The position numbers and the translations under genes were made by a program. Positions 33,401 to 46,700 of a stretch of 64,000 bases of DNA are shown one piece after another (the first letter of the stretch is position 1; each line of letters opens with the position of its first letter). The stretch is from Motacilla alba alba (Eukaryota; Chordata; Aves; Passeriformes; Motacillidae), in assembly GCF_015832195.1 (NCBI RefSeq), contig NC_052034.1, positions 3,869,501-3,933,500 of the forward strand. Direction: 5' to 3'. The notes below the pieces were generated by a model that saw nothing but the letters and a program-made list of their open reading frames with translations, did no database searches and was not told the DNA's origin.

Positions 33401-33820
33401 TTAAAAGAGATCTAAGTCCTTTTGTAGCATATCTCAATGATAGCTTGATTTCAGTTTTCCCCTTTGAGTTCCAGTGGCACATAAATTCTTGTGTTTTGAA
33501 AAGGAGCTTGTAATTTGAAAATGCAAATAGCTTGTGATGCTGTAATGAGTCATTATCTGACCAGTATTGATTCTTGCTGTTTAAGAAATGAAAAAGAGTT
33601 GAAAAGGGCAGGGTACAGTAGCATCTACAGTCATTCTGGGAGCCAATGACATGTTTATTTAAGTGGAAAATGCTATTTTGAGCAGAGACTGCCATCCACA
33701 AAGCAGTCTGCTGGAAATATTTTAGTGTAAGAGAGCTGCCTTTATGCAGGGGTAGTGCCTGAGGATTTCCAGTTACTGGAAAAAATCCTGAAAGATCTAA
33801 AGCTGCAACTCTTCTGTCTT

Positions 33821-33841
33821 AAAAAAAAAAAAAAAAAAAAA
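33821..33841. repeat. Poly-A tract (21 A)
   Basis: An uninterrupted run of 21 adenines follows CTTCTGTCTT. No retrocopied gene is recognised upstream of it, so it is treated as a simple repeat. Confidence 0.9.
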
Positions 33842-36800
33842 GGAAATAGCCTTTGGGCAGCTTAGCTCAGTGAAGCTGCTCCCTGATCACAGCCTGCAGC
33901 TCAGGGTTTCATTCTTCAGTCACAACAAGCCACATCCTCCCAGGACCAGCTGAAGCAAGGGGCAGGCTTTGCAGTCTTCACGTCTGACCCTTGCCGATGC
34001 CGTTAGCAAGAAGTACAAATGGAGCTGCTGGTCAGTGACCACTGCTGCCTTCATATGAGCTGGCCCTGCCACTCAAGAGCACTTAGGCTGCTCAGCTGCC
34101 TGCTCCAGGTGTTCCAGCTGTTCAGTTCAGTCTCTGAATTAAAGATATCTCCACTCTGTGCCATTGATTTGCCTGAGAGTCCTTTTAATTTGATTATTAG
34201 GTAGTGACAATGAAGCTCATACCTTTTGCATAAAAGGGGAATCTTGGAAGCAGGAGAAGAGGTGATACTTACTGGAAGTAGTCAGTGATTTAAGCAAGGC
34301 ACATGTTGTTTCTTACCTTTTGGGTGGAAGCTGTTATTCTGAAGCACTCTGTTTAAAGGGGTAAAAAATTATGAGGGCTAGAAGACATTTTTGCATTTCT
34401 GAGTTGGGCCATATAAATTGATTAAATTACTGTCAACCCGACCATCTACAAAATCTCTTATCACAAGACTGCAATATTGCAGTGTGTGTGTGTTCATGTG
34501 TTTCAGTCAGCATTTGGGGAGGCTTCTGTATATAGGGATTTGAATGTGTCAATAGCTTTTTGCCCAAATAGAATTCCTCTGAATATGCATCTTATCAGCG
34601 TTGCTCATTGCAGGCTGCTCTCCTCTGGAAGGCAGAAAACGTTGCAGTGAGATGAGTCACACGTTTAACAGCTTGTTGCTTCCATGGTGAGACGCACCCT
34701 TGCTGTGCATGCCAGCGCTCATGGAGCTCCTGGCAAGCGCCCTGTGACGTGAACTCCTTGTGGCCCCGCTAAATGGAACGCCCCTGGCACTCGCTGAAAC
34801 GCCTTGAGCTTGTGGCTCCTCGCTGCTGTTGGGTGCACTGCTCCTCCTCCTCTTCCTCCCAAGAGACTCCTAAACTGAGGCTCCGTGGAAATAATGAAGT
34901 TATTGCATTGGTGGGAGCTGTTTCAGGGTGAAATTACCGGGGAACTTTAGGCCACAGTGTAAACCTCTTGTCCTGAAGTAATCAAAGACATTAGAGTATT
35001 TCATCTGAGCTGTTTTGATAGAAGTGTTTTATCAGAGATCATACTGTCCCTGTACTGAGCTCACACCAGAGCTCAGGAGGTGGCTTTGAGGCTTGAGCTT
35101 TCCACTGCTCTGCCAGTGGAGAAGCACAGGAGATCTTGGAGAAGTAAATTCCAGAGATGTTGTCTCAGTAGTTGGACTGCAACTTGTAACTGAATTAAAT
35201 ATCTGAAAAGTGAATTTTAATGTGGAAAGCCACTCCTGTCCCAGGGAACTGTGGTTGTCCCATTCTCATTGGCTGCTGCCATGTCCCTTCTGTTTTGATG
35301 TACAGAACTATCATGTTTAAAATTGCAGCAAGAACTTTTAAGACTTGTTCAACTGGCTTGGTTTAGCTTCAACAACTGACATCTGAGAATTGTGTACATT
35401 AGGATTCTTCAGAAAAAAACCCTGAAACAAAACATGTCATGCTTTTCATCTTTTCATTTTACAGGATGATGAGAGGGAGGGATAGGGCATGTGCCTTGCA
35501 TGTGTAAAGTGCTTTGCTTTCCAAAGGAGGGCTGCTTAGTAGTTAGAGGTAGTCTGACTCTTCAACCCTTTCACTCAGTCCATCTAAAAATGGAGTTTTC
35601 CACAGGTCTCTGAAGCTCCTGAATGGACTGCAGAGAGTCAGCTGATGTCTGTGAGCTTCTTATAGTAGCAGGTATCCTTTGGAGCCTGCTGTTCCCTTGC
35701 AGTAGTTCTGAGTTCTGGAGCATCTTCAGTTGGAAACAGGGTGTCACACTGGAAATTTAGCTCATGAGTTGCTGTGGGGCAGGCAGGGAAGTGACTCAGC
35801 TCTGACCTACAGACAGGAGCTAAACCTAGGTACAAGAGGAAGTGCTAGGTGATGAGATAAAGGTGTTTCTGGAATAAGGACTGATTCTTTTTTTGTTCTT
35901 CTTTGTTTCTGTTGTTGTCTTTCTTTTTTTGTTTTCCTTCCCAAAGTCCTCCTCAACAGTTTTAAATAGTTTAAAGACAAACAGCTCTGGGCATGTTCTT
36001 CAGAGATGCAGTAACCACTGCATTTAAATACAGTGCTTCAGGATGTGGTAGGAAAGAGCTAGGTGCTGTATTGTCTTCCTGATGAAGTGCAAAACTTGAA
36101 ATGACAGCCCTCCCCTTTGCCCTTTCACATTGCAGAATGGTTAACAACAATTTAATTCACTCTCTAACCAAATATTTTTTTATGTAACATCTAGTGAGTT
36201 TGATTACTGCGAGTTTGCTCTGGGTTTTTTTTTCAGCTGAGTTCTCCTTACAAAGGGGAGCAAGCTTGTGACTTCAAAAAGTGAAGTGAAACAGGACAAC
36301 TTAGACCTTTTTGTTCTTTGTGGTGTTTCTTCCTCCTTGGTAGTATTTTGGTTCAGCAGCAGTTAGTAGAATGTGTAAGCCTGAATTCCACCTCTTAATG
36401 AATCTTGAGATAGTAGCTACCCCTGTAGTGTGGGTCGAGTTTAATATTGCATAAACTTGTCAGTAGAGTTGGAGATGGGAATCAAATATTAATATATTAT
36501 CTCTTGCTTTTAGTGTTTGCCTGTCACTGTGTCCCTCAGCACTTTGCTGTGTGGCTGCCTTGGTGCTGGGAGGGAATTGTCCTTCAGTGCAGCTTCTGCT
36601 CTGCTCCTGAATCTCAAATAAGAGATTATCAGGCAAAACCAATATGAGCAGAGCATATTTTCAATCCCCTTCCCAAAAGCTGGGCACAGTTGTAGGATAC
36701 TTTAAGGCAAGGGAGGTATTACTAGTTAACGTTTATAGTATGACTGGAATAGAGTTTGCACAGTCTCAGTGGGTGAATATTTTTCACATAGATTTTACAG

Positions 36801-39800
36801 ATCCCTGGTTTCATCTTGTGCATCATGCTGCAAAGATAACAACTGTGCCACACGCTTCTGCAACCCACACTTCTGGTCCTTGAAGTGGAATTTTTCTCCT
36901 TTACACATAAACCAGAAACTGCTCTGGTGGGGAGGAAGCTCTGTTTAACTTAGATCTGTTCACGTTGACCATACATGGCTGAGACGGTTATTTTGGGGCA
37001 GTTTCTATCTGCTTGTCATATGACTGAGAAAGTTCAAACTTTGCCTTGAGGAGAAGGGAAAAGTTTGAGAACGCTTTTTTTAGTATTTGAGGAGAAGATG
37101 GCATGAGCCAAAATAAATTTTTAGGCTTGAGCACTTGCTCACATCTTGGTCCTGAATTTGAGAAGTGCCCCATTTAAAAAGTAAAGTAATAAAAAACCCA
37201 ACAAAACCAAAACTAAACAGCTCCTTCCCTACAAACAGCCCCACAAAACCCAACCCGAAATTACTCAGCTTGTTTAAAATTTAAACTTGCAAGTTTGATT
37301 TTAGGACAGGTGAGCACAGAACACTTTGAGCCAAAGGGAGTACAAGACAGAGACAGCTTGAGGTGAGAAGCAATCTGTGTGTGTCAGAATTTCATTTGCT
37401 TGCTGAGAAGTGAGACATCCTGGACATACTCCACCCTCCTTAAACTTCACTTTGGTGGTGAACATTCTCTGCATATGCTGTGGGAGATGCTGAAGAGCCC
37501 TGAAGGGTGAGAGATACCTGCAGGGTTTTGGTGCAGACTCTTCTGGGGACAGATGGGGAGTGATTTCCTGGCTGAGTGCTGATAGTTTGTCTAACGTGCA
37601 GCGCTGCTCTTCGTGGCTTGGCACAGGTTCAGTGCTCTGTGTGGTGTGGGAGCACACTGTGTAAAACGTGAGAACTTCCTGCTGTGATAAGGAACCAACA
37701 GTTCTTCCAACAGGTGCAGTCGTTAGCTGCAGTCCTGAAGATGTAACAGAAACATTTGCTGTCATGGGCCTTCAGTATTGTCAGTCTCAAACTGAGTCTG
37801 GCCTGAGCAGTTCAGAAAGCAGAGCTTTGCTTTTTGCCTTGCACTGCTATGATAAGAGAATTAGGAGGGGAAGCTGTGTTCAAGAATCTTTAATCCATGA
37901 TGGTGGCTGTGACTGAAATGAATAATCTTATTTTAAAGGGTGCTCTAAACCGCTAAAGCTTTATAAATATTAATTTTGTTCATTTGTTTCCTAATAAAAG
38001 GCTTTTATTCATTAAATCGCTATTTATTTATTAACCTGACAAACTAATAGCAAGCTCTCTTCTTTCAGTGTATGCATGTGCCATATCACAATTCTGCTTG
38101 TCACCATAATAAGAACTTCATTCATCTGCCTTAAAATGTCATTGATAACAACCTGGCAGTGGCCCAGCTTGGAGCAAGTTAACTACAAAAGGCTGCATTG
38201 TAAACCTTTCTGAGAGTACATGCTACATTAAGTCTAAAATTAAAAAAAAAAAAAAAGAGAGAGGGAGAAATGTGCAGGCTAGTCCGAGTGTCATACAGCT
38301 GCCAAATAGCTTCAACCCTCTGGAAAATAATGGAATTCTGTATGGAGGAATTCTGGCTGAGATGGGTTAGTTTGGAATGAGGGATGCATTCTGCTCACTT
38401 TGAAATCTTTGGGGTACACTCAAAAGCCTCATCTTCAAATGATGAGGGAATGCTTTACTGAACCACAAGCAGCTAAATGAGAGCTTGGACATGTAAGGAT
38501 CTTGTTATTTCCTTTAGTCTCATCTTTCTGCAACCAGGATAAAAGCTACAATCTGAAAATAGTCACATGCCTCTGAAGTTAACTGCTAGGAATACTGGGA
38601 GTTTGTCTTGGTTATAGAAACCTTCCCTGACTCCATCTGCAGGCTGTGCACCAAATGTATTTATCTCCCATAAGTTCACAGAGTGCAAGGAGGGTCTATC
38701 ACATGCTGAAGTTCAAATATCTGGTCTCTGCCAGCTGCTCTGGAGGGACCTGAGCTGCTCCTTGCTCTGCAGTCCTGTGTATGGGGCTTCATGTTCACAG
38801 AGGTTCAGGGCTTCTGCCTTTGACTCTCCTGTTCCTAAAACTGTTCCAAATTAAATCAGTAGCCTGGGTGAGGGTGAACTGATCTGTCCATAAAACCGAT
38901 GCAGAGTTCGTGAACTTTATGGACAAAAGCTCCCAGGGATCTGTCAAACGGGCTGTGTCCTGTGCTGCGTGTGAGGGCTGTGGGGTTTGGTACAGCCCCT
39001 ACTGACCTAGGCAGTCTCACTGAACAATTTGACTGCTGAGTTGACCGTGAAGCATTAACACATCTTCATCCTTCTTCTGGGGTCTTCTGGGAGCGCTCTA
39101 AGCATGCATTAAACACCGTGGTTCTCCTCCTACACCCCAGACATGGCAAAAGCTCAGGCAGTGTGGGGAAGGGCTTGCTCACAACTGATGGGTTTACAGT
39201 TGGATTTCTTAACTGGAACAAGGACTGCAAGAGTCTTTAAAAACTAAAAACTCAAACCCTGCAATTTCATGCTGCTTCACTTCTGTGGTTTTTGTTTTGT
39301 CTCTTTCTTAAGTATAGTGTATGGACAGCGCCATGGGTTAGGGAACACTTCAGCTTCATCTTCAGAGACTTTTCCTATGTAGCCTTCTGCTGAAGTCAAT
39401 GGGTGTGGAGGTAAGCGGTGCCGAGTGCTTTCTGACAACATCACTGCCACCCACTCTGCAGCCTGATGCACACAGCACTCCTTGTATTTGAGCATTGTTT
39501 TTCTCCAAAAAAGTCGCATGCGGTTGCACAATAAAGACACGGCTTATTTGTGTAATGCAAATCTGTTCCTGCTTGTTGGTACAAAGTGCAAGCAGCGAGC
39601 ATCAAAGTGCGGAGACTTCACAGATCCTGCATGAACACTTGCCACTGAACTTCAGTGACATCCTGCATTATGTCAGAATAAAAGATGACATCACAGTTGC
39701 TCTGAGAGTGAATGGGATTTGAACTCAGGGTTGAATGTTGCTGCCTGGAGCATTTGTGCTGCTGATGCTCAACACCCTTTGCTCTGCTACTGTTTGTTTG

Positions 39801-42800
39801 TTTATGTATTTTTACAGCTGCTGAGTTTAGTTTCTCAAAGGTTAATTATTTTATCAGGAGCAGCCAGTCAAAATTGGAGTTTCCTGTTTCCTTGTCTTTC
39901 TGTTGTTTTCCTTTCCTGTTGAAACACAACTTTCTCTGTTGAAACAACTCAGTTGCTGCACTCTTCAGTTTCTGTCTAGTGACTTGAAGAGTCTGAAATG
40001 GCCTGATATTCTCACGGAGATATTGACAGTGGGGTCTGGTGACTAAATTGTTGTGATAAAACAAAAATTCATTGGTTGATGCTGTTGAAATCCGCTGACT
40101 TTTCTATGCTCCTAATAGAAGGCTTTAAAATATCCAGCTGCAGACTGATCCTCTCCAAGCATGTGACACTGACATCAGTCCTAGAAGTGAGGCGTTGAAC
40201 TGCCTCCAAAAATGAGCTCATCGGGTAATATTCAATGCACTGATTTAGCAAATATTAATTAATTTGATTACATGATCACCTGTACATAGTGTTTGAAAGA
40301 TGGGAATTCATTCCAATTTTAGTTGCTACTGTTCCATATACCATTTTTATAAAGATCCTGTTGATAGGACACCGTGCTCCCACTGTATGCTGGGACCTGG
40401 GCTTGGGAGAGCCTATCTCTAATTGCCACTAATTTGCTCTAACACTTGCCAGTTTCTTGACTTTTCTTCTCCTTGCATCCCTCCCAATAAGCTGCAGGGA
40501 ACATGACAAGATTTTGTCAAACCATCCATCCAAAGCCACTCATAAAACTTGCTTAATTTTCTTCTGGCTCCCTTGATTTTTTAAGTGGCTGTGTGAAAAC
40601 ACAGCCATGTCCTTTCCCAGAAGTTTGAGTAGTGGTCCATCTTCATCTTGACCTGCCTGCTGCCAAAGCTGAGTGACCATAATGAGATTAAACCCTGGCA
40701 GAACAGCCCTGGAGGCTTCCTCCCCTCCTGTGGCTTGAGGTCAGCTGCAGAAACTGCAACTTCCTCTTACAGCCCACACAAGGAGCGTGGATTCGGGCAA
40801 CGCTGGACTCACGGTGACCCCAAATACTTGCCCATTATTTTATAAACTTGAAGAATTTTTGTGTTTTCCTCTAATTACAGTAGCAGCACATTCTAGATGC
40901 AGCTGTCCGAGCACATCAGCATGTGTCTGATTATTTGAAACACGCGGATAGCAGAAAGAGTTTGTTAGAAGGGTTCATGTGCATTTGTGCAGAAGCAGTT
41001 TTGTCTTCCTCCACCCAGTATTTTCTGCCTGCACGTTGCAGGATTGTTAGTTTTGGATTCTGTTTCCCTCTGAATACAAGTCTTTATGGAGCTGCCCATA
41101 ATGTTGCTCTTTTCTTTCAAGAAACACTGCTGCTAACTTAAGACAGAGGAAGATGCTGTGTGTTACAGGGCTGTAACGATGCCTGAATTGCAAACTGTTG
41201 TGCAACTGAAGGATGGTATTGTGCAAAACAGAGTGGAAAAACGGCTGCTGATGAGCACAGAGGGTTGAGGCAACGAGAAGCCCTACTTAGAGAGCAAGAG
41301 GAGAAGCTGGGTTTGAAGAACAAGCAGTAGAAAACAAGATAGGAAGGCTCGGTTCCTGCAAGAGTAAATGATTCCTTAGAGCAGCCAAGGAGACTGTTTG
41401 ATGTGAACTCTGTGCAAAGTTCAGTGGAGGCTGTGCTCCAGTGTCCCAGGCGATGCTGCTTCTTCCTCCTTCTTGTTTACGAGAAGCTGGCATGATTTCA
41501 GAATCAACTACTAAAACATCCTTGGTGGGAGAAGAATTGGGATGACAAAATACTTCTTTGCATCTAGAAAGTTATTGCTACAGCAGTATCTGTTGAAGCT
41601 GGCTGAGTGGCTGCTGCCTGGTTTTGGTTATGTCAGGAATTGTGCTGGTGGGAAGTGAGTCCTGGGGTGGGACTGTGCAGTCCCCGTTGTGCCTCAGCAC
41701 AGTTCTCAGCATACTTCAGATGCTGCCTCTGCAAAATGATGAAATAAACTTCCTCTTTTCCCAGTAAAATGCCTGTGGTACACACATCGTGGAGTTGTTT
41801 TTGTCCATCCTTATTTAACAATAAAAAGGGTTGTGCAGAAAACATGCAGGGCATGGAAATGGAGAGCTGAGCCCCATCTATCCTCTGCTGCTGAAGGGTG
41901 GGAGGAGGTAGGGAGGCATGGAAAAGAGGAAAACAGCTTTGCCTGTGCCTGTTTTGATACTGAAGAGCTCTTCCCAGTGATCTGAGAAGGGGGTGGGGAG
42001 AGAACCAGATGCTCTTAGGAAGTTCATACCATTGTTAATAATGTAATTCACAGATGGTGGTGAAGGCCTTGAAGAGGCTTTCATGCAGTACTTACGCTCT
42101 GTAACAGATCATCACATAAGGGCTCACAAATAGAGATGACTTAATCCCAAGGATGAGTCTACAGTGATCTGTTTGATGGTAGGCCTGCAGATCACTGCAA
42201 CCTTTTTAAACAGTTAAGAGCCTTCAGGATCCCTGGATGTTGAGCACTAGAATTGGACCAATCCCTAATTAAATTGTCAGGATAAAACGTTTGTATAGCT
42301 TTGGGACTTTTCCAATGAAATGGTTCTTGAAATTAAAAAACAAGTTCCTTTGTCCTGGTACAGAAATCAATGCAGATAAAGCACGAACATCAGTTTGTAC
42401 AATGACATCTTGTTAAGAGGCAGTTCTGCTTTTATTTCCATTTGTCTGCTTGGAGCTGCAAGCAGAGCTTGTGTGTGTTCTGAATAGCTGTCAATACTTT
42501 GTGACAGCTAAGGAGGATTGTGCCTTGCATGTCCTCCTGTTGGAAAAGAAGTCGCTCATACCTACCAGCTTTACAGCAAATGAACAGGCTGCTGTAAAAC
42601 GAACAGGTTTTCAGACATGTAGAATCAGGAAAGATTTAGCTCAAGTGCTTGCAATAAAATTCAATATTTGTATGTTTGTGAGAGGCTTATTGATAAGATC
42701 TTCACTGGCTGCTGGTCAGCTTTTGCTGTAAGCTGTGTAACTACAAGTGTTTATCAGGGACTTGTAAGCAATACTGGCTTGCATGTGTAGCACTAGAAAT

Positions 42801-43730
42801 GACAAGTTTCAAATAACATGAGAACTGATCTTGGCTTTGTTGTTTGTTGCTGTCTTTTCAAGTGCAGCTTCTCCTTCTCTAAGAGACATTCCCATTGTGG
42901 CTTTTATTATTATTAACTTCTTTAAGTTTAAATTGAGTTTAGTAAACTGACTTCTTGTGATGTTTGTCATGTGATGGTTTATGAGCTCTCAAGAATGTGC
43001 TCCTGTGACTTAGCCATGTATTTGCCTGTACCAGTGCAGCTGTATCATGTGTTCTTGTTGGTCTTGCATTTTGAGCTAAGTAGTGGAGGGGGTTGGGAGA
43101 AAAAAAAAAAAGGTGGGGGGAACTAATTCAGGGCTAAGCTACCAGAAATTCTCAGACTGCTTAATTTGTGACCTTGTTCCCTAGTTAAATGCAACCCAGG
43201 ATTTTCTGCCTCTTCCATAGTTTCACGGAAGTGTTTTGTGCACTAAAAGCTCAGTTTTTCCCTTACTACCCTTGTTAAAAACCAGAAAAACCCAGTGCTT
43301 TGGTAAAAGAAATACCTTGACATCTTGGGAGAAAAGATTCTTTTAATCCTTGGTGGGTGGGTGTGCCTTAACTGAGAAAGTCAGAAACTGTCTTTCTGAT
43401 CCATATTTTTTTGCATATATCAACTGTGGCATCTGTAAAGGAATATCTTTATTACTGCAGTAAAATGAACAAAGTTGAAATGACTGCATCTGTGCCAAGA
43501 ATTCTTGGTTTCTCCACGATGGCCAAAGTTTTGGAGTATTAAAAGTGCTGTCAGTCAGTCTCCAGCTCCTTGTCCCACTGCCTGCCTGTGATGTCTGTGT
43601 CCAGTGGAAGCAGAGCCCTCCCAGGACTGAGGATTCACAAGGTTTGCTTTAGGTTTGTTTTAAGCAGCACTTTCCAGCATTGGGCATCCTTCTGTTCATT
43701 TTCCTGACACCGTGTAATGCTGTTTCTCAT

Positions 43731-43770
43731 TTATATATACACATACATACACATACATTTATGTATATGT
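43731..43770. repeat. TA/TACA microsatellite, partly palindromic
   Basis: TTATATATACACATACATAC runs into ACATACATTTATGTATATGT. The two halves (ACATACAT and ATGTATATGT) are near-complementary and could form an imperfect hairpin. Confidence 0.75.
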
Positions 43771-46700
43771 GCTGCTACTGCTGTTGAATCCTCTGCATTT
43801 GTGTAAATCATGTTTCAGCAGAGCTGTACCTTATACAGTTCCCATACTATGAGGGGTTTTTTTGTAGTTTTTATATCTGCGTGGGCTAAGCATTTCTTTA
43901 GATTTGAATCCAACATCAAAGTAACATTGGTTTAATACAATGTTTTTATATCACCTTTTTTCCTCCAAGTTGGATTTTATTTTCAGCTCTGACTCTCTTA
44001 TTTTTGCTGCATAATTTGAGACTTTTTGCTTGCTCTTCACATTATTTAAAAAAAAAAAACCCAACCCACACACAAAACTCTGTTTTCTTTAGCTCATACA
44101 GTATTTCCACTTGGCTCAGAAGATGTGGATTTGTGAGCTGAGGGAATCCTCGTTTGGCTGGTCACCCAAGCTTTCTTCAAGAGTATTAGAAGGATCTACA
44201 GCTTAAGTTCATCAGAGGGATGACCTGCTCCGGTTTTAATGAGATTTATTATACCTGTACCTGTAGGATTCTGTGCTTTTGATCTTCAAAATGATCTGAA
44301 TAAACCTGTTAGTGAAAGCAAAACTGTTGACAGAAAACTGACTCTACTCAATCTGCCCCGTGTTAAGATTATTGATTTTTGGAATTAAAATAATGTCCAT
44401 TGTGGCATTGGCATGGAACTTCTGTGTGATGTTTGGCAAAATGCTGATATCCATGCTTCCCTTCTCAACTCCTCCAGTCCCCCTCTCAGAAAACCACACT
44501 GATCAAACCCTGATATCTCAGTCCAGGCTTGGAGAGGGTGGAAGAAGCAAATCTGGATGTAGGAGTTGATGGATGATTGTATGTGGATGTTATGGATACA
44601 GCTGCATTCCTAACACATGCAGGAGAGATTGGGAGGGGTCGGTCTTGGCCAAATGTAAATGTGTATTTTCCCTAAAATTGCCTTGTTTTGAAAGCTCAGC
44701 AGCATTTAGTGATTTGAGTTTTGTTAGCTTTAAGAACCTGAGAGTTCTCGATTTGCTCCAAAAGGAGTTTCTGTGAGCTTTCAGCTTGTCAAATGTCTGT
44801 GGTCCTCCAGGGCCTGGAAGGGGATCCAGAGGCACCGGAGGGGTGTAGATGTGCACTGGTTATGGTTGAGTGAAGGCAGCCCTGGGGAGCAACACGAGCA
44901 GGGAAAGCGGTGTCTGGAATGAGACTATCTGGGTCAGCCTCCTCCGGAGCTGCCGGACACGTGAGATGCTGCTCTAGTCTGGTTTAACTTCTTTCAGTTT
45001 GGTGACTTCCACCGAGGTTTAACACAGCTCTAGAAGATGCAGGTTGACAGGCCTGCAGCAGAGGTGGCCAGTTGAACACAGAGATTTGACTTGTTCCATC
45101 AAGATTTGGCAAGCCTGATGACTGGCTGATCTCTGGAGCCGTGAAGAGGAATGTGGCCTGTCAATAACAGAACTCATCAACTTTCCTGTGCTGGCGCTGG
45201 GATTTTGAACATGCAGCACTCAAGTCTGAGACAAATGCATTGCTGGGTGTAACGCCTTTCCTTTTTTTTATTTGTACCTATTAATGGAAGCAGAGAGCAT
45301 AATGTAATCTTAAAATAGCTCCTCCGTGAATGCAGAAACATTCCACTTCTGACTAATTGGCCATTCAGAATGAGCATTTAAATATGCACCAGAGACTGAG
45401 CGGCGGCTTTCCATATCCGCGTGAATGGAGCTGGAAACGTGCTGCACTGCAGAGCTGTGCAGGCTCCTTGCTTTGTCCTCCTGCCCCACACTCCTCACTC
45501 AGTGTGACTGCCCTACCCTGGAGGCAGAATGCATGCCCTGCTTGCCCTCCCTTTGGTTAGGCAGCAAGCTGAGGGGGCTGTTCCTTTTCTCTACTCTCAG
45601 ACTGAGGATCTTGGAAGTACTAGGCTGATAAGCAGTCCTCAAAACCAGATTTCTCTTTCTCTTGGTTGTGAATGACCAGGAACACAAAGAGCTTATGGTC
45701 TGAGTCCTGGCTGCAGGGCATGCCTTGGAGAGCTTGGCATGCACCAGGCAGCCCTTGTGCAGTGTTTTGACTCTGGCAGGCAGGGCCTGCTGCCCCAGAG
45801 CGTCTGGCCCAGCTTCACAATGAGAGTAAGACACACAGATACACGTGGGGGCTGTGGGGGCAGGATCCATGTGGTCAATTGTGTCACTCACCTAAAACCT
45901 GTTCCAGCTTAAGGACTTCTCTTGCACACCCACTTGCTGCCTGCCTAGAGGATGGTGCCACGCAGGGCTCTCTCCCAGGGGACAAGTGCCACTGGAAGTG
46001 GGTAGGGTCTCACCTGTCAGAAAAGGGCACACTTCCATTCACCCACGTGTCCTGGCTTTCTCTGCACTACGGGAGTCCAGTTCCTCTGTGCCTTCACCGG
46101 GTGTGTTTTGTTTTCTGCTGAGCAAATACACATTGTTGCCGGGCCAGACTGTTGATGTTTTGTGCGTAGTGAGACCGTCCTCATGGTCTGCATGTGCCGG
46201 ACTGTGTATGGCACTGGCCTCTCCTGGCAGGCTGAGGGTGAGGGCTGGCTCCCTGTCCTAGTGCTACTTTCACTCTCCTGCCCACGGGCTCAGTGCCAAG
46301 GGAGCTGCCTGGGCCAGACCAGCCAGGCAGAGTCTACAGAGGTGATTTTCTTTCGCTGATCTGTGTTGCTTTTCCAAATCCCGCATGGCCTATATGGCTG
46401 TAATTGTAGCTCATTTAGAGCTGACCTCAAAGGCAAGTTCTCCTTTCCTCCCAAAAAGGAGAAGTTTTCGCATAAGGGCTTACTCTGGTTTAAGGCTGCT
46501 TTATCTTAGCATAACATAAACCTGTTTCTAGTTATCTTAAGGCAGAAAGCAACTAGAGGATTTGGATTGGACTGGATGATTGATTCCTGCTGATTTAAGC
46601 AATCCATAAGGAGTGCCTTTTGCCCTTACCTAGCTAATCTTGATTTCCTTTTCTGGCGTAGGCAACAACAAGAACTTTACGCTGTCTTTTGCAGTGGGAC

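Larger units (their letters stand above)
29095..45000 (+). other. SSH2: SSH2 intron 1, proximal half
   Basis: After the CpG island the sequence becomes ordinary AT-leaning intron. It holds a 28-bp duplication at 30415-30470, poly-A runs (33821-33841, 38242-38256, 43101-43112, 44048-44059), a TACA-rich microsatellite near 43731-43770 and an AT-rich block at 37920-38170 that looks constrained. No exon, RNA gene or transposon was recognised. Confidence 0.6.

Noticed and set aside
33821..33990. Poly-A run considered as the tail of a processed pseudogene or SINE
   Set aside because: No recognisable gene or SINE sequence precedes it, and I see no target-site duplication.
46555..46615. GGATTTGGATTGGACTGGATGATTG considered as a CR1 tail
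   Set aside because: It shares only a short TGGACT-GGATGA stretch with CR1 and lacks the following CTTCCAACCC block.
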